64,000 nucleotides of DNA from Halieaceae bacterium UBA6060 (GCA_002428935.1 DIYG01000141.1:1-64000), one strand, 5' to 3'. Shown: positions 33,120-42,978, counted from the stretch's first letter. The notes: generated from the sequence alone by a model not told the origin. Translations and numbers: made by a program.

Positions 33120-35198
33120 ATGATATTTAAAGATTTATTTGAGTCTCCAGGAGCCGGTAGCCAGAGCCAGGAAAGGCTGTGCGCTTCCGTTTCGGCTTTG
33201 GTCTCGGCCCACGACGGGGCTCCCCCAGGGCATGACCGCAGCTTCACGGGTGCCGTTTCGGCTTTTCTGATGCTTCTCCTCCTTCTCGGCATGCTGGTCT
33301 CCCAGAACGCCCAGGCGCAGTTACCTGTGGGCGGCTTTTTGGGTCCCGACCCCCTGGAAGAAGAAGTAGAGGAAATGATTCAGGAGCAGTTGGAAGACGA
33401 GTTTATCGACGTGGTCGAGGAAAGCCTCGAAGCGCAGGTCGAGCAAGTCACGCAACTGAACATCCAAGAAAACATCGAAGAGAATATCGAAGAGGCCGTC
33501 GAACAGAACGTCGACGAAGTCGTTGAGAGCAGCGTCGAAGACTCTGTTGCCAGCACGATTGAAGAGCAAATTGAGGGCGAGTTGGACAACGCTCTGGTGC
33601 AAGCCGTTGAAGAAGACGTCGAGGCCCAGGTCGAAGACGCCATCGCGAGCACCCTGGAAGATTCGGTAGAAGATGGGATCGAGGAAGCTGTTGAGGCGGG
33701 TGTAGAAGAGTCTATCGAGGCGTCTGTGGAAGATGCGGTAGCCGCTACCGTGGAAGAGGGTATCGAAGGCAGCATCGAAAACTCCGTGGAAAGCTCTGTA
33801 GAGAGCTCCGTAGAGGATTACGTTGAGAGCTCTGTGGAAAGCACCGTGGAGCAACAAATCGAAGACACCGTGGAAACCGCTGTGGTTGCGTCCGTGGAGG
33901 ACTCCGTCGAAGCATCGGTGGAAGCGAGCCTCGAAGACGTGGTCGAAACCACGGTGACAGAAGCCGTTGAAGATTCCGTCGAATCGGCTGTCGAGGAGAG
34001 CGTGGCCCAGGCCGTGAGCGAGTCCGTTGAGGCCAGCGTTGAAGCCAGCGTTGCGGATGAAGTTGAACTGCGTATCAGCGATGTCATCGAAGAGCGCATT
34101 GACAACGAGATCCTCGACAACCTCGAAAGCGATCTCGAGGTGGACGAGGGTCGTATCCTCAAAGAACAGTGGCTGGTGATGGCAGAGCCCCTGGTCTTTG
34201 ATGAACTGACGTCCAAGGGATACCTTTTTGACACCGTGACGGAGCTGCCAGGCTTGGGTCTGCGTCTTGCAGAAGTAGCGGCACCGTCCACCTTCGACAT
34301 TACTGATATGCGCGATGGGGTGCTGGATGTCGTGGGGAAGGATCGCGCGGAAGTGGACCTCAACCACATCTATACCGCCAGTGCTCCGGTGCAGACCGCA
34401 GGTGAAGGGGTGAATCCGCGTACGGCGATTGCGTTGCCGTCGGACCTCGAAGACCTTGAGTTGCGGGTTGGCATGATCGACAGCGGCGTGGACACGGCTC
34501 ACCCTGCGCTGGCCGACACGCACATTGAGACGCGATCCTTCGCAGCGCCGGGGGCAGAAACACCGGAGTTCCACGGCACGGCGATTGCGTCGATCATTGC
34601 GGCCAATTCCTCAGAGTACAAAGGCCTGGCCCCGAGCGCGCAGCTGTATGCCGCTTCTGTGTTTGAGCTGGACGACAAACGCGGTGAAATCGCCAGCACC
34701 GTGAGCCTTATAAGGGCCTTGGACTGGTTGATTTCCTCGGATGTGGAAGTGGTCAACATTAGCCTCGCGGGCCCACCAAACCGCTTGCTAGAGCGGGCTC
34801 TGGATCGAGCCTCAAAGCAAGATATCGTTGTCATGGCGGCGGCCGGAAACGGTGGTCCCGTGGCCCGGCCCATGTACCCAGCGGCCTACGACAGCGTGGT
34901 TGCGGTCACGGCTGTCGATTCCACCCAGCAAGTCTTCCGCCTGGCCAACCGCGGCGACTACCTGGCCCTGGCGGCCCCGGGTGTTGATCTGCGCCATGCA
35001 CAACCCGGCGGAGGTTACGTGGCTTCTTCAGGGACTTCGTTTGCCGTGCCTTTCGCCGTTACGGCGGCGGCTCGCATTGGTCGGCTTCAACCCGAGGTGG
35101 ATGTAATCGCGATGCTCCTGGAGAGCGCTACCGATCTCGGCCCCCCGGGACGCGACAAAATCTATGGCTACGGTCTCCTGACCCTCAACGGCCCCTAA
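33120..35198 (+). CDS. Secreted subtilisin-like protease with about 66 acidic four-residue repeats
   Basis: A 692-residue S8 protease. Residues about 42-67 are a hydrophobic signal/anchor ending NAQAQ. Residues about 78-341 consist of about 66 consecutive tetrads with a V/I/L at one fixed position (SVED, SVEA, NIEE, VVES and similar), very acidic, with only one break. Residues about 345-440 look like an inhibitor-type propeptide (KEQWLVMAEPLVFDELTSKGY). The protease domain has Asp454 in GMIDSGVDTAHP, His485 in FHGTAIAS, Asn577 in AAAGNGGP and Ser640 in SSGTSFAVP, so the triad is complete. The repeat length and regularity are exceptional. ECF-controlled from the upstream palindromic promoter. 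Confidence 0.93.
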   Translation: MIFKDLFESPGAGSQSQERLCASVSALVSAHDGAPPGHDRSFTGAVSAFLMLLLLLGMLVSQNAQAQLPVGGFLGPDPLEEEVEEMIQEQLEDEFIDVVEESLEAQVEQVTQLNIQENIEENIEEAVEQNVDEVVESSVEDSVASTIEEQIEGELDNALVQAVEEDVEAQVEDAIASTLEDSVEDGIEEAVEAGVEESIEASVEDAVAATVEEGIEGSIENSVESSVESSVEDYVESSVESTVEQQIEDTVETAVVASVEDSVEASVEASLEDVVETTVTEAVEDSVESAVEESVAQAVSESVEASVEASVADEVELRISDVIEERIDNEILDNLESDLEVDEGRILKEQWLVMAEPLVFDELTSKGYLFDTVTELPGLGLRLAEVAAPSTFDITDMRDGVLDVVGKDRAEVDLNHIYTASAPVQTAGEGVNPRTAIALPSDLEDLELRVGMIDSGVDTAHPALADTHIETRSFAAPGAETPEFHGTAIASIIAANSSEYKGLAPSAQLYAASVFELDDKRGEIASTVSLIRALDWLISSDVEVVNISLAGPPNRLLERALDRASKQDIVVMAAAGNGGPVARPMYPAAYDSVVAVTAVDSTQQVFRLANRGDYLALAAPGVDLRHAQPGGGYVASSGTSFAVPFAVTAAARIGRLQPEVDVIAMLLESATDLGPPGRDKIYGYGLLTLNGP
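33351..34142 (+). repeat. 12-base (four-codon) degenerate tandem repeat in the protease gene
   Basis: 792 bases encode about 66 tetrads, mostly GTNGAG/GTNGAA-x-AGC/TCC. Every fourth codon is Val, Ile or Leu and the next is usually Glu. Codons vary between copies, so the array is old or under selection at the protein level rather than a fresh expansion. The same composition leaves long open frames on the opposite strand, which are not genes. Confidence 0.9.
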
Positions 35199-35213
35199 GC
35201 TCGCAGCAGAGCT

Positions 35214-36155
35214 TTACCAGGCGAATTGGAGACGCGTTCCGACGATGGTCTGAGTGAAATCGGCTCTAGGCAGATTGGACACGTAGTCGCCGTAGCTGTA
35301 ATACAACTGCCAGGTCCAGCGGTCCTTCACCGGTAGCTCAAAGTCGAATTTCCAACGTAATCGATCGTCGCGGCGAGGCTCATCAATGGTGGGCTCCGGT
35401 GATTTGTAGTCACGTTCTTCGTAGCGCATGGCGAGCTCAGCTTTGGCCTGGCGACCGAACATGGCGAAGCGGCGGATATAGCGCAGCTTGATGCCATGGG
35501 CGCTGAAATCCAACTCTGGAGCAATGGCGTCCTCGTCTCGATAGCGATATCCCACGTTGAAGTAACTACGCAGCCCCCTATGAAAGTAGTAGGCGTCGAT
35601 CTCGCCCGTATGCGTATCCGCGTTGCGCTCTGGCCGATTGTCGATGGTCCGCTCCGTATACACGTAGGCAGCACGTGTGAACCATTTCTGAGCCAAGAAG
35701 CGCGATATGGATGGAGAGACCCGGACATAGCTTAGGAAGCCGTCGCCATCGAGTTGAGAGTCGATGTAATGGGCGGAAAGGCCCGCGCTGCCTTTGCCGA
35801 ATTTAGTAGAAAGATCTGCGCCGACAATTTGCGTCAGACGGTCGACGCGATCGAATTCCTGATAGTCACTTTGGCTGATGTCGTAGTTGACGGAGAGTTG
35901 TGTGTGCTCCGTAAATTTGTGACGCATGCCCAGTTCGAAGTCCAGGACTCGGGCGTAGTCGCTCTCACCGCTGGATAGATCGACCTCGTCAACGGATACG
36001 TTTGTGTCGTATTCAACGCCTGCACCTACCTGAGCACTCCAGCGCGTCCGCGCCGGAGTTTCCGTACCGTCCTGTGCACAAGAATAGTGCGCACCCGCGA
36101 ACAGCAACTGGCAGACCAGCAGAGTACCAAGGCATCTGGGAGTTGCTGAAAACAA
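35214..36155 (-). CDS. Outer-membrane beta-barrel protein
   Basis: A 313-residue protein with a signal peptide (LLVCQLLFAGAHYSCAQ) followed by alternating amphipathic strands (VGAGVEYDTNVSVDEV, DFELGMRHKFTEHTQLSVNYD, YFNVGYRYRDED, AELAMRYEERDY, WQLYYSYGDYV) and ending in RLQFAW, an aromatic barrel end recognised by the BAM machinery. About 12-14 strands fit. No SLAM or autotransporter passenger is evident. Convergent with the protease gene, 15 bases apart; a shared role is likely but not shown. Confidence 0.8.
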   Translation of the reverse strand: MFSATPRCLGTLLVCQLLFAGAHYSCAQDGTETPARTRWSAQVGAGVEYDTNVSVDEVDLSSGESDYARVLDFELGMRHKFTEHTQLSVNYDISQSDYQEFDRVDRLTQIVGADLSTKFGKGSAGLSAHYIDSQLDGDGFLSYVRVSPSISRFLAQKWFTRAAYVYTERTIDNRPERNADTHTGEIDAYYFHRGLRSYFNVGYRYRDEDAIAPELDFSAHGIKLRYIRRFAMFGRQAKAELAMRYEERDYKSPEPTIDEPRRDDRLRWKFDFELPVKDRWTWQLYYSYGDYVSNLPRADFTQTIVGTRLQFAW

Positions 36156-36286
36156 GGGAAAGCTCAGGAAAAAACTGAGGACGCAGCGTAAACAAACCGC
36201 TTCCGGGTCACAAGGAAAAGTGAGTTTTGAGTTGGGTCTGGTACACTCCGCGCCCGAAGAAAAGCCCTGTGAGCAGGAGATAGCCC

Positions 36287-36562
36287 GTGAGCGACGACCA
36301 AACCCAGCAGCATGATGACTGCATGCAGCGTTTCATTGATCTGGCGAATGCCATGAAAGACGAAGGGGTGCCCGTGAATGTGGTGTCCTGGGCTTTGATG
36401 ACCGCATCGGGAACCTACGCAACCTATTCGGTTGTTGGTAATGACGGCGGGCTGAATCCCTCGGGTGTCGATAAGGTGGTCGATGCCTACAAGCAAAACC
36501 TGACCAACATTCAGGCGCTACGCAAGAGCGCCCAGGACGCGGCGGGTAACTCATCCTCGTAG
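36287..36562 (+). CDS. DUF3144 protein
   Basis: A 91-residue soluble protein with the DUF3144 pattern (MQRFIDLANAMKDEG, VSWALMTASGTYATY, VDAYKQNLTNIQ). GAGCAGGAG precedes the GTG start at 36287. Function unknown; common in gammaproteobacteria in my knowledge. Confidence 0.75.
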   Translation: MSDDQTQQHDDCMQRFIDLANAMKDEGVPVNVVSWALMTASGTYATYSVVGNDGGLNPSGVDKVVDAYKQNLTNIQALRKSAQDAAGNSSS

Positions 36563-36565
36563 AGG

Positions 36566-38923
36566 CTAGGCACGTTCAAGACCCATGGGGCTCTCAGGTT
36601 TGTGTCCCGCAAAAGCATTTATTTGCGGCAGGAAATGCTGCGGGCGAAGCAACTGAGAGAGCTTTTCGGCGGATACGGCGGCGCTAAAAATAAAACCTTG
36701 GATAACGTCGACGGACTGTTCCCGGAAAAACATCAGTTCGTCGATCTGCTCCACGCCTTCCACAACAATATCCAGGCTGAGACTCTTGGCCATAGCGATA
36801 ATGGCGCGCACAAGCTCCGGACCTCGAGCACCATCGCTCAAACCCAGCACGAAGGAGCGATCGACCTTGAGTTCATCGAGGGGGAAGCGGGATAGATAGC
36901 TCAGGGATGAATATCCCGTGCCAAAGTCATCGATGGACAGGCGAACGCCAATCTCCTTGAGGCGTTGCACCAACTCAACGGTTGCATCTTCATCGTTCAT
37001 CATGATGCTTTCCGTGAGTTCCAGCTCCAGAGATCCCGGCGGTAGTTTGGTCCGCCCCAGGGCGTTCTCAACGGCTTCGACGAAGCCGGGATGGAACTGT
37101 AAGGCGGATACGTTTACCGAAACCTTGGGAAGTGCAATTCCTTGTTCACGAAGACGCAGTAGGTCTGAACAGGCGGTATTTAGAACCCAGTTGCCAACCT
37201 CGTCGATCATCCCCAATTCTTCCGCCATGGGAATCCAGGTAAACGGTGGTATCAGCCCTTTGGCAGGATGCTGCCAGCGTACGAGAGCTTCGGCGCCTAC
37301 GACTTCGCCGCTGCGACCGTGGACCTGGGGTTGATAGTGCAGGACCAATTCGTTGCGCTCCACCGCTCGTCGTAGATCGGTCTCCAGCTTGAGGCGTTCG
37401 CGATGCGCCGCTTCCATGGTCTCTTCAAAGACCAGAGAGCGGTTGCGGCCTTTCTTCTTGGCGTGAATCATCGCCGTATCCGCTGCCCGCAAAAGACCTT
37501 CGACGTCGCTCGCGTGCTGGGGGGCGATGGCAATGCCGATGCTTGAGGTGACAATGACTTCCTGGCGTTCGATTTGGTAGGGCCGGGCGATGGCGGCAGC
37601 GAGACGTTCAGCGACGGTTTGCGCAGCACTCACATCCTCTATGTTGTTCAGAACCACCGTGAATTCGTCTCCCCCCATCCGCGATAGATCCATAACCGAT
37701 CCGGGATCTTCTGAGGGCTGTCGGTGCAGCACGTCACTGTCGCGGACGCCCGCCGTAAGGCGCTCACCAATCTCCTTGAGAAGCTGGTCCCCCGCACTGG
37801 CACCGAGCGAGTCGTTGATGCGCTTGAAATTGTCGATATCGATAAGGAGGAGACCAACCTTCTGTTTGGAGCGTATCGCCAGACGCAGGAGCAAGGTCAA
37901 CTGCTCGGTGAACAAGCGTCGGTTAGGAAGCGAGGTTAAGCTGTCGAAGTAGGCCAGGTGACGGAGCTTGTCGCGGGTGACGGACACCGCCTGGGTCGCC
38001 TTGTGCAGTTCCTGTTTGTGTTGGCTCAGTTGCTCCGTACGCTCACTGACCTTGAGATTGAGGATCTTGCGATCCGTATCCATCTGTTGGGTGTACTGGT
38101 GGAGCCCCGTGATGATGCCGTTGAAAACCTCCGCGATATCGCGAACCTCGCCGCTACCACGAAGGGGCAATGTTTCCGTTTGTTTGCCCGCCGCAATATC
38201 GTCGGCGACGCGAGCGAGTTCACCCAGAGGTGCGGTGATCCTGCGGGTGGTTAGTCGGGCCAGAAACCAGAAGACAAACACGATAAGCAGGGCCAGTCCT
38301 GCCGAAAGCGCTATCGTGGGCAGAGTTTGGCTCCACAGCACGGTGGTGCTCAGGGCAACTTCGACGTAGCCGATTATATGGAGGCTGCTGATATCGCCCG
38401 GGTTTGCCAGGGCAGCGATAAAGTCCCCGCGACGCAGTCCCAGGGTCGAAGGGTTCACCACCGAGGATACGGGGATAGTCAGGGAGATGGTTTTCTCGCC
38501 CAGGGTTAACTGGCTCAGTAGCGAGAGGTGTTTTGGCACGGCGCTACCACGCCGCGTGACCTGCCCCTTTTCCATGGGGGTAAGGTTTTCTCGCAACGTG
38601 GCGAAGCTGGGAGGGGCCTCGCTCATGGCCCAGGGTTGTCGCTCTTCGCCGATGATGACGCCCTGATTATCAAACAGCACCACCCGTTTGATGGCGGGGG
38701 AGAGGTCGCTAGTCTGGATCAGGGTGCGCTGAATATCCCCCGGTGCTCGAAAATACAGGGTCATCTGCAGATCGGGTTGGCGACCTATGAGGCTCGAGGT
38801 CTCCAGAACTATGGCATCGCGCTGATAGGCATAGTCACGCTGCCCGACAAATAGGGTCAGAATGATCCCAGCTAGAATCGCCAGCGTGGCGATGAGTAGG
38901 TTGAGCTTACTCGCGATGTTCAT
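36566..38923 (-). CDS. Membrane GGDEF-EAL cyclic-di-GMP enzyme
   Basis: A 785-residue protein: N-terminal helix (7-25), periplasmic sensor loop, second helix (about 206-226), HAMP (RRITAPLGELARVADDIAAGK), GGDEF domain with intact RMGGDEF and EAL domain with EALVRW, DDFGTGYSS and VEGVE, the catalytic set. Both diguanylate cyclase and phosphodiesterase activity are possible; intact EAL motifs favour phosphodiesterase in many such tandems. A short extra loop (HRQPSEDPGSVMD) precedes GGDEF. No I-site RxxD is obvious. Confidence 0.95.
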   Translation of the reverse strand: MNIASKLNLLIATLAILAGIILTLFVGQRDYAYQRDAIVLETSSLIGRQPDLQMTLYFRAPGDIQRTLIQTSDLSPAIKRVVLFDNQGVIIGEERQPWAMSEAPPSFATLRENLTPMEKGQVTRRGSAVPKHLSLLSQLTLGEKTISLTIPVSSVVNPSTLGLRRGDFIAALANPGDISSLHIIGYVEVALSTTVLWSQTLPTIALSAGLALLIVFVFWFLARLTTRRITAPLGELARVADDIAAGKQTETLPLRGSGEVRDIAEVFNGIITGLHQYTQQMDTDRKILNLKVSERTEQLSQHKQELHKATQAVSVTRDKLRHLAYFDSLTSLPNRRLFTEQLTLLLRLAIRSKQKVGLLLIDIDNFKRINDSLGASAGDQLLKEIGERLTAGVRDSDVLHRQPSEDPGSVMDLSRMGGDEFTVVLNNIEDVSAAQTVAERLAAAIARPYQIERQEVIVTSSIGIAIAPQHASDVEGLLRAADTAMIHAKKKGRNRSLVFEETMEAAHRERLKLETDLRRAVERNELVLHYQPQVHGRSGEVVGAEALVRWQHPAKGLIPPFTWIPMAEELGMIDEVGNWVLNTACSDLLRLREQGIALPKVSVNVSALQFHPGFVEAVENALGRTKLPPGSLELELTESIMMNDEDATVELVQRLKEIGVRLSIDDFGTGYSSLSYLSRFPLDELKVDRSFVLGLSDGARGPELVRAIIAMAKSLSLDIVVEGVEQIDELMFFREQSVDVIQGFIFSAAVSAEKLSQLLRPQHFLPQINAFAGHKPESPMGLERA

Positions 38924-39229
38924 GGACAGCTGCGGGTCAAGCCGCCACTGGATCAGTGTCGTTCATCAGGAACCCCAATTTCCGGGACAGTTTCTTAGGG
39001 CGATCGCGGCTTTTGGATCAGTGTCTCTGTACTTCAAGCCTGCGTGGATCGTCTTGTTCAACACATTACCTCGCGGTCCCTGCGCGACTGGGTAATGACT
39101 ACAAGAACGCTATCACGCATTTGCCGTACTTGCCAGCAAGGACGGCGCTGGCTCCGACAACTGACGGGCCCCGATCGATGCAAAGGGGGGAGGTCTTGGC
39201 GAGTGGCGTATGGCTTACGGACTACGGGC
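38924..39229. other. 306-base gap between GGDEF-EAL and ugd genes
   Basis: Both flanking genes read leftwards, so it should contain the promoter of the GGDEF-EAL gene. An 11-base direct repeat GGATCAGTGTC occurs at about 38950 and 39016. No coding sequence or RNA fold stands out. Confidence 0.35.
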
Positions 39230-40534
39230 TTAGCGACCTACACTTGTGTAGCGCAGCCCCGCCTGTTGCATTAACGGACGTTCATAGACGTTGCGCAGGT
39301 CGACAAAAACATCGCCCCGCATAGCCTTGGCAAGGGCTTGAAGGTCCAGGCCACGATACTGATTCCACTCCGTCATGAGGACGACGGCGTCTGCGTCGGT
39401 AACCGCTTCCGTAATGCTGTCGCAATACTGGATGCCCTCGGGAAGTAAGGGGCGTGCCTCGGCCATTCCCTGGGGGTCGTGGGCCGCAATCTCTGCGCCA
39501 CGATCAACCAGCGCGGGAAGGATTGCCAGTGCCGGTGCATCGCGCATGTCATCGGTCTCGGGCTTGAAGGTAAGCCCCAGCACGGCGATTCGTTTGTCCG
39601 CTTCGGAGCCTCCAAGGGCCTCGCGAATTTTGGCAACCATGCGGGCTTTCTGTGAGGCGTTGACTTCGACAACCGCTTCGACGATGCGACTGCTAACGCC
39701 GTGTTCTTGGGCGATGCGATTCAGGGCCAGGGTATCCTTGGGGAAGCAAGAGCCCCCGTAGCCGGGTCCGGCGTGAAGAAACTTATTGCCAATGCGTTTA
39801 TCCATGCCCATACCCTTGGCCACGGCATTAACGTCGGCGCCGGTTTTCTCGCAAAGCTGGCTCATCTCATTGATGAAGCTGATCTTCGTGGCGAGAAAGG
39901 CATTTGCGGCATATTTTATGAGTTCCGCGCTTTCCAGATCGGTGACTAAAATTGGCGCCTCAATGAGATTAAGGGGGCGATAGAGCTCCCGAAGAAGCGC
40001 CTCCGCCCGCTCAGACTCAACCCCCAGAACTACCCGGTCGGGGCGCATGAAATCTCCGATGGCTGAACCCTCTCGCAGAAACTCCGGGTTCGAGGCGACG
40101 TCGAAGTCAGCATCGGGGTTAGTCTTTTGCAGCACTCTTTGTACTTCCCGGGCTGTCCCCACGGGTACCGTCGACTTGTCGACGATGACGGTGTAGCCCA
40201 CCAGATTTGCGGCAATTTCCTCGGCCGCAGCGTAGACGTACTTGAGATCCGCGTGGCCATCGCCCCTTCGTGTTGGTGTGCCCACGGCTATAAAGACCAA
40301 ATCTGCGTTGGCGACGGCGGTCCCGAGATCGGTGCTAAAGGAGAGCCTGCCCGCCGCGGCGTTGCGCGCTACCAGATCTTCAAGGCCAGGTTCATAGATG
40401 GGGATGCGACCCTGACGTAAGGCGTCGACACGTTCCGTTTGCTTGTCGACGCAGGTTACCCGGGCGCCGAATTCGGCAAAGCAGGCCCCGGAAACGAGCC
40501 CTACATAGCCAGCACCGATCATGACCACGTTCAT
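39230..40534 (-). CDS. ugd: UDP-glucose 6-dehydrogenase
   Basis: A 434-residue enzyme oxidising UDP-glucose to UDP-glucuronate with two NAD+. It has NAD-binding GAGYVGLVSG (residues 7-16), EFLREGSAIGDFMRPDRVVLG, KYAANAFLATKISFINE and the catalytic Cys263 in GPGYGGSCFPKD. Its product feeds the epimerase encoded by the next gene upstream on the same strand. Confidence 0.96.
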   Translation of the reverse strand: MNVVMIGAGYVGLVSGACFAEFGARVTCVDKQTERVDALRQGRIPIYEPGLEDLVARNAAAGRLSFSTDLGTAVANADLVFIAVGTPTRRGDGHADLKYVYAAAEEIAANLVGYTVIVDKSTVPVGTAREVQRVLQKTNPDADFDVASNPEFLREGSAIGDFMRPDRVVLGVESERAEALLRELYRPLNLIEAPILVTDLESAELIKYAANAFLATKISFINEMSQLCEKTGADVNAVAKGMGMDKRIGNKFLHAGPGYGGSCFPKDTLALNRIAQEHGVSSRIVEAVVEVNASQKARMVAKIREALGGSEADKRIAVLGLTFKPETDDMRDAPALAILPALVDRGAEIAAHDPQGMAEARPLLPEGIQYCDSITEAVTDADAVVLMTEWNQYRGLDLQALAKAMRGDVFVDLRNVYERPLMQQAGLRYTSVGR

Positions 40535-40608
40535 TACAGTGTTCTTCCGTTAGCTAGTTCGAAGAGAGAAGCGATCCCGGGGGCGCTTCGGGACTGGTGA
40601 GTGTGCCG

Positions 40609-41616
40609 TTAAACCTTGAAATAGTCGCGGTACCAGCGCACAAATTGGCCGATACCCGTTTCGATGGCTGTGCCTGGCCGATAGTCGACATAGTCTGACA
40701 GGGCGTCGATATTGGCGTAGGTAGCGGGAACGTCGCCGGCCTGGAGGGGCAAGTACTCCTTCTCGGCTTCCATACCCAGAGCGCTCTCTATGGCCTCGAT
40801 AAAACCCATCAGGGGCACAGGCTGGTTGTTGCCGATATTAAAGAGACGGTAGGGCGCGCTGCTGCTGCCCGGGTCCGGTGTGGCGGGATTCCAGGTGTCG
40901 TTCCTCGTCGCCGGTTTCTCCACAAGACGAACAATGCCCTCAACGATGTCGTCGATGAAGGTGAAGTCTCGCTGCATGCGTCCCTCGTTGAAAACCTTGA
41001 TCGGTTTTCCCTCAAGGATGGCTTTGGTGAATAGAAACAAAGCCATGTCGGGCCGTCCCCAGGGGCCGTAAACCGTAAAGAAGCGCAAGCCTGTGGTAGG
41101 CAATTCATAGAGGTGAGAGTAGGTGTGCGCCATCAACTCATTGGTTTTCTTGGTGGCGGCATAAAGCGACACGGGGTGGTCTACGTTGTCGTGAACGGAG
41201 AAGGGCATCTGCGTGTTCATGCCGTACACGGAGCTACTTGAAGCGTAGATCAATTGCGGGGTTTTAGCATGACGACAGCACTCCAGGATATTCATGAATC
41301 CATTTACATTGCTGCTGATATAAGCGCGGGGGTTTTCCAGGGAATAGCGCACCCCAGCTTGCGCTGCCAAATTGATGACGCAGGAAAAAGTATGGGTTTG
41401 AAACAAGGCTTCCATACCACGGTCGTCTTCCAGCGAGAGTTCACTGAAGGAAAAGGAGGCTTCGGGCTGTAGCTGTGCAAGGCGATCTCGTTTCAGCTGT
41501 ACCGAATAGTAGTCGTTGAGATTGTCCAAACCGACGACCTCATAACCCAGCTTTAGGAGGCGTCGGCTCAAGTGAAATCCGATAAAGCCGGCCGCGCCGG
41601 TGACAAGAATAGACAT
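40609..41616 (-). CDS. UDP-glucuronate 4-epimerase-like SDR
   Basis: A 335-residue extended SDR: TGAAGFIGFHLSRRLL, YASSSSVYG, YAATKKTNE (YxxxK) and RFFTVYGPWGRPDMALFLFTKAIL with RDFTFIDDIVEGI, typical of UDP-glucuronate 4-epimerases giving UDP-galacturonate for capsule or O-antigen. It lies 74 bases before ugd on the same strand, an operon-like pair. Confidence 0.9.
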   Translation of the reverse strand: MSILVTGAAGFIGFHLSRRLLKLGYEVVGLDNLNDYYSVQLKRDRLAQLQPEASFSFSELSLEDDRGMEALFQTHTFSCVINLAAQAGVRYSLENPRAYISSNVNGFMNILECCRHAKTPQLIYASSSSVYGMNTQMPFSVHDNVDHPVSLYAATKKTNELMAHTYSHLYELPTTGLRFFTVYGPWGRPDMALFLFTKAILEGKPIKVFNEGRMQRDFTFIDDIVEGIVRLVEKPATRNDTWNPATPDPGSSSAPYRLFNIGNNQPVPLMGFIEAIESALGMEAEKEYLPLQAGDVPATYANIDALSDYVDYRPGTAIETGIGQFVRWYRDYFKV

Positions 41617-41725
41617 CGGAGGATGATCCTGGGACGTGAGTCACAATGGTATCAAACCCAAGGGTTGAAAGGCTTGCGGTCCGCGCCGAGACTGCTAGCG
41701 TGAGAGTTTTGCCGAGGGGCGAGCA

Positions 41726-42757
41726 ATGGCGGAGAAGCGCAGGGTCCTGCTGACGGGCGGCACGGGGTACATCGGATCCCACAGTGCCGTGTCGTTTGTG
41801 GAGGCGGGCTATGACGTGGCGTTGTTGGACAACTTCAGCAATAGCTCACCGCGAGTGCTCGACCGCCTGGAGCAAATCCTTGGGCAGCGCCTCAAGGTCT
41901 ATGAAGTTGATGTCTGTGACGAACCTCGCCTGCGAGAAGCGCTAGCGAGCTTCTCACCGCAGGCGGTGGTGCATTTTGCTGGCCTGAAAGCCGTGGGCGA
42001 GTCCGTTAAAGAGCCGCAGCGCTACTACGAAAACAACGTCGCCGGCACCCTTAGTTTGTTACGAGCTATGGCGGCGGAAAAGGTGCAGGATCTGGTGTTC
42101 AGTTCTTCCGCTACCGTGTACGGCGACCCCGCATCCGTCCCTATCACCGAGGCTTTCCCGCGCAGCGCGACCAATCCCTATGGGCGCAGCAAGCTCATGG
42201 TCGAAGACATGCTCATGGACCTGTGCGTGTCTGACCCCGGTTGGAATATCGCGCTGCTGCGATACTTCAACCCTGTAGGTGCACATAACAGCGGTCTAAT
42301 TGGGGAAGACCCGACGGGGATACCCAATAATCTGATGCCTTTTGTTACCCAGGTTGCGGTTGGGCGGCGAGCGAAACTCAGTGTGTTTGGTGGGGACTAT
42401 CCGACCCATGACGGCACGGGTGTGCGCGATTATATTCACGTCACCGATCTGGCTGAAGGTCACGTTAGCGCCTTGGCCTCCCTAGATCGAACGCCAGACG
42501 GCGCGCCTCTGGTTGTTAACCTCGGAACCGGTAAGGGCTATAGCGTCCTTGAGACCCTGCGCGCTTTCGAGAAGGCGAGTGGATGTTCCGTACCCTTTGA
42601 AATCGCCCCCAGGCGTCCGGGAGATGTTGCCGAGTGTTATGCAGATCCTTCACGGGCGCGGGATCTCATCGGGTGGGAGGCTAAGCTGGGATTGGATCGC
42701 ATGTGTGAAGACGCCTGGCGATGGCAGGCGAACAATCCCGATGGATACACTTCCTGA
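41726..42757 (+). CDS. galE: UDP-glucose 4-epimerase
   Basis: A 343-residue GalE: TGGTGYIGSHSAVSF, LLDNFSNSS, HFAGLKAVGESV, SSSATVYGDP, NPYGRSKLMVEDML (YxxxK), LRYFNPVGAH and DYIHVTDLAEGHV, all canonical. Interconverts UDP-glucose and UDP-galactose. Divergent from the UDP-glucuronate epimerase. Confidence 0.97.
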   Translation: MAEKRRVLLTGGTGYIGSHSAVSFVEAGYDVALLDNFSNSSPRVLDRLEQILGQRLKVYEVDVCDEPRLREALASFSPQAVVHFAGLKAVGESVKEPQRYYENNVAGTLSLLRAMAAEKVQDLVFSSSATVYGDPASVPITEAFPRSATNPYGRSKLMVEDMLMDLCVSDPGWNIALLRYFNPVGAHNSGLIGEDPTGIPNNLMPFVTQVAVGRRAKLSVFGGDYPTHDGTGVRDYIHVTDLAEGHVSALASLDRTPDGAPLVVNLGTGKGYSVLETLRAFEKASGCSVPFEIAPRRPGDVAECYADPSRARDLIGWEAKLGLDRMCEDAWRWQANNPDGYTS

Positions 42758-42978
42758 AATTTGTCGCTGCTCGCGTCGAAGCTCTAAGGTCGCGCCACCT
42801 TCTGGTATTTAAACTCGCTAATCTTCTCGCGCTCGCCAAGGCGTGGCCCGAGGGTCATTCCCCCCTGGACTAAAGTCTAAGCGGGGAAGTTCCTTTCATT
42901 GACCCCGATCATGGCAATCAAAACCTGTAAGCACTGAAATACCCGGTTGTAGAAAAACCAAAACGGGGAGGGGACCCT

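Noticed and set aside
33321..34574. Long open frames on the strand opposite the protease repeats
   Set aside because: They arise because the repeated Val-Glu-Ser codons contain no stop complement. No domain, start signal or neighbouring logic supports a gene.
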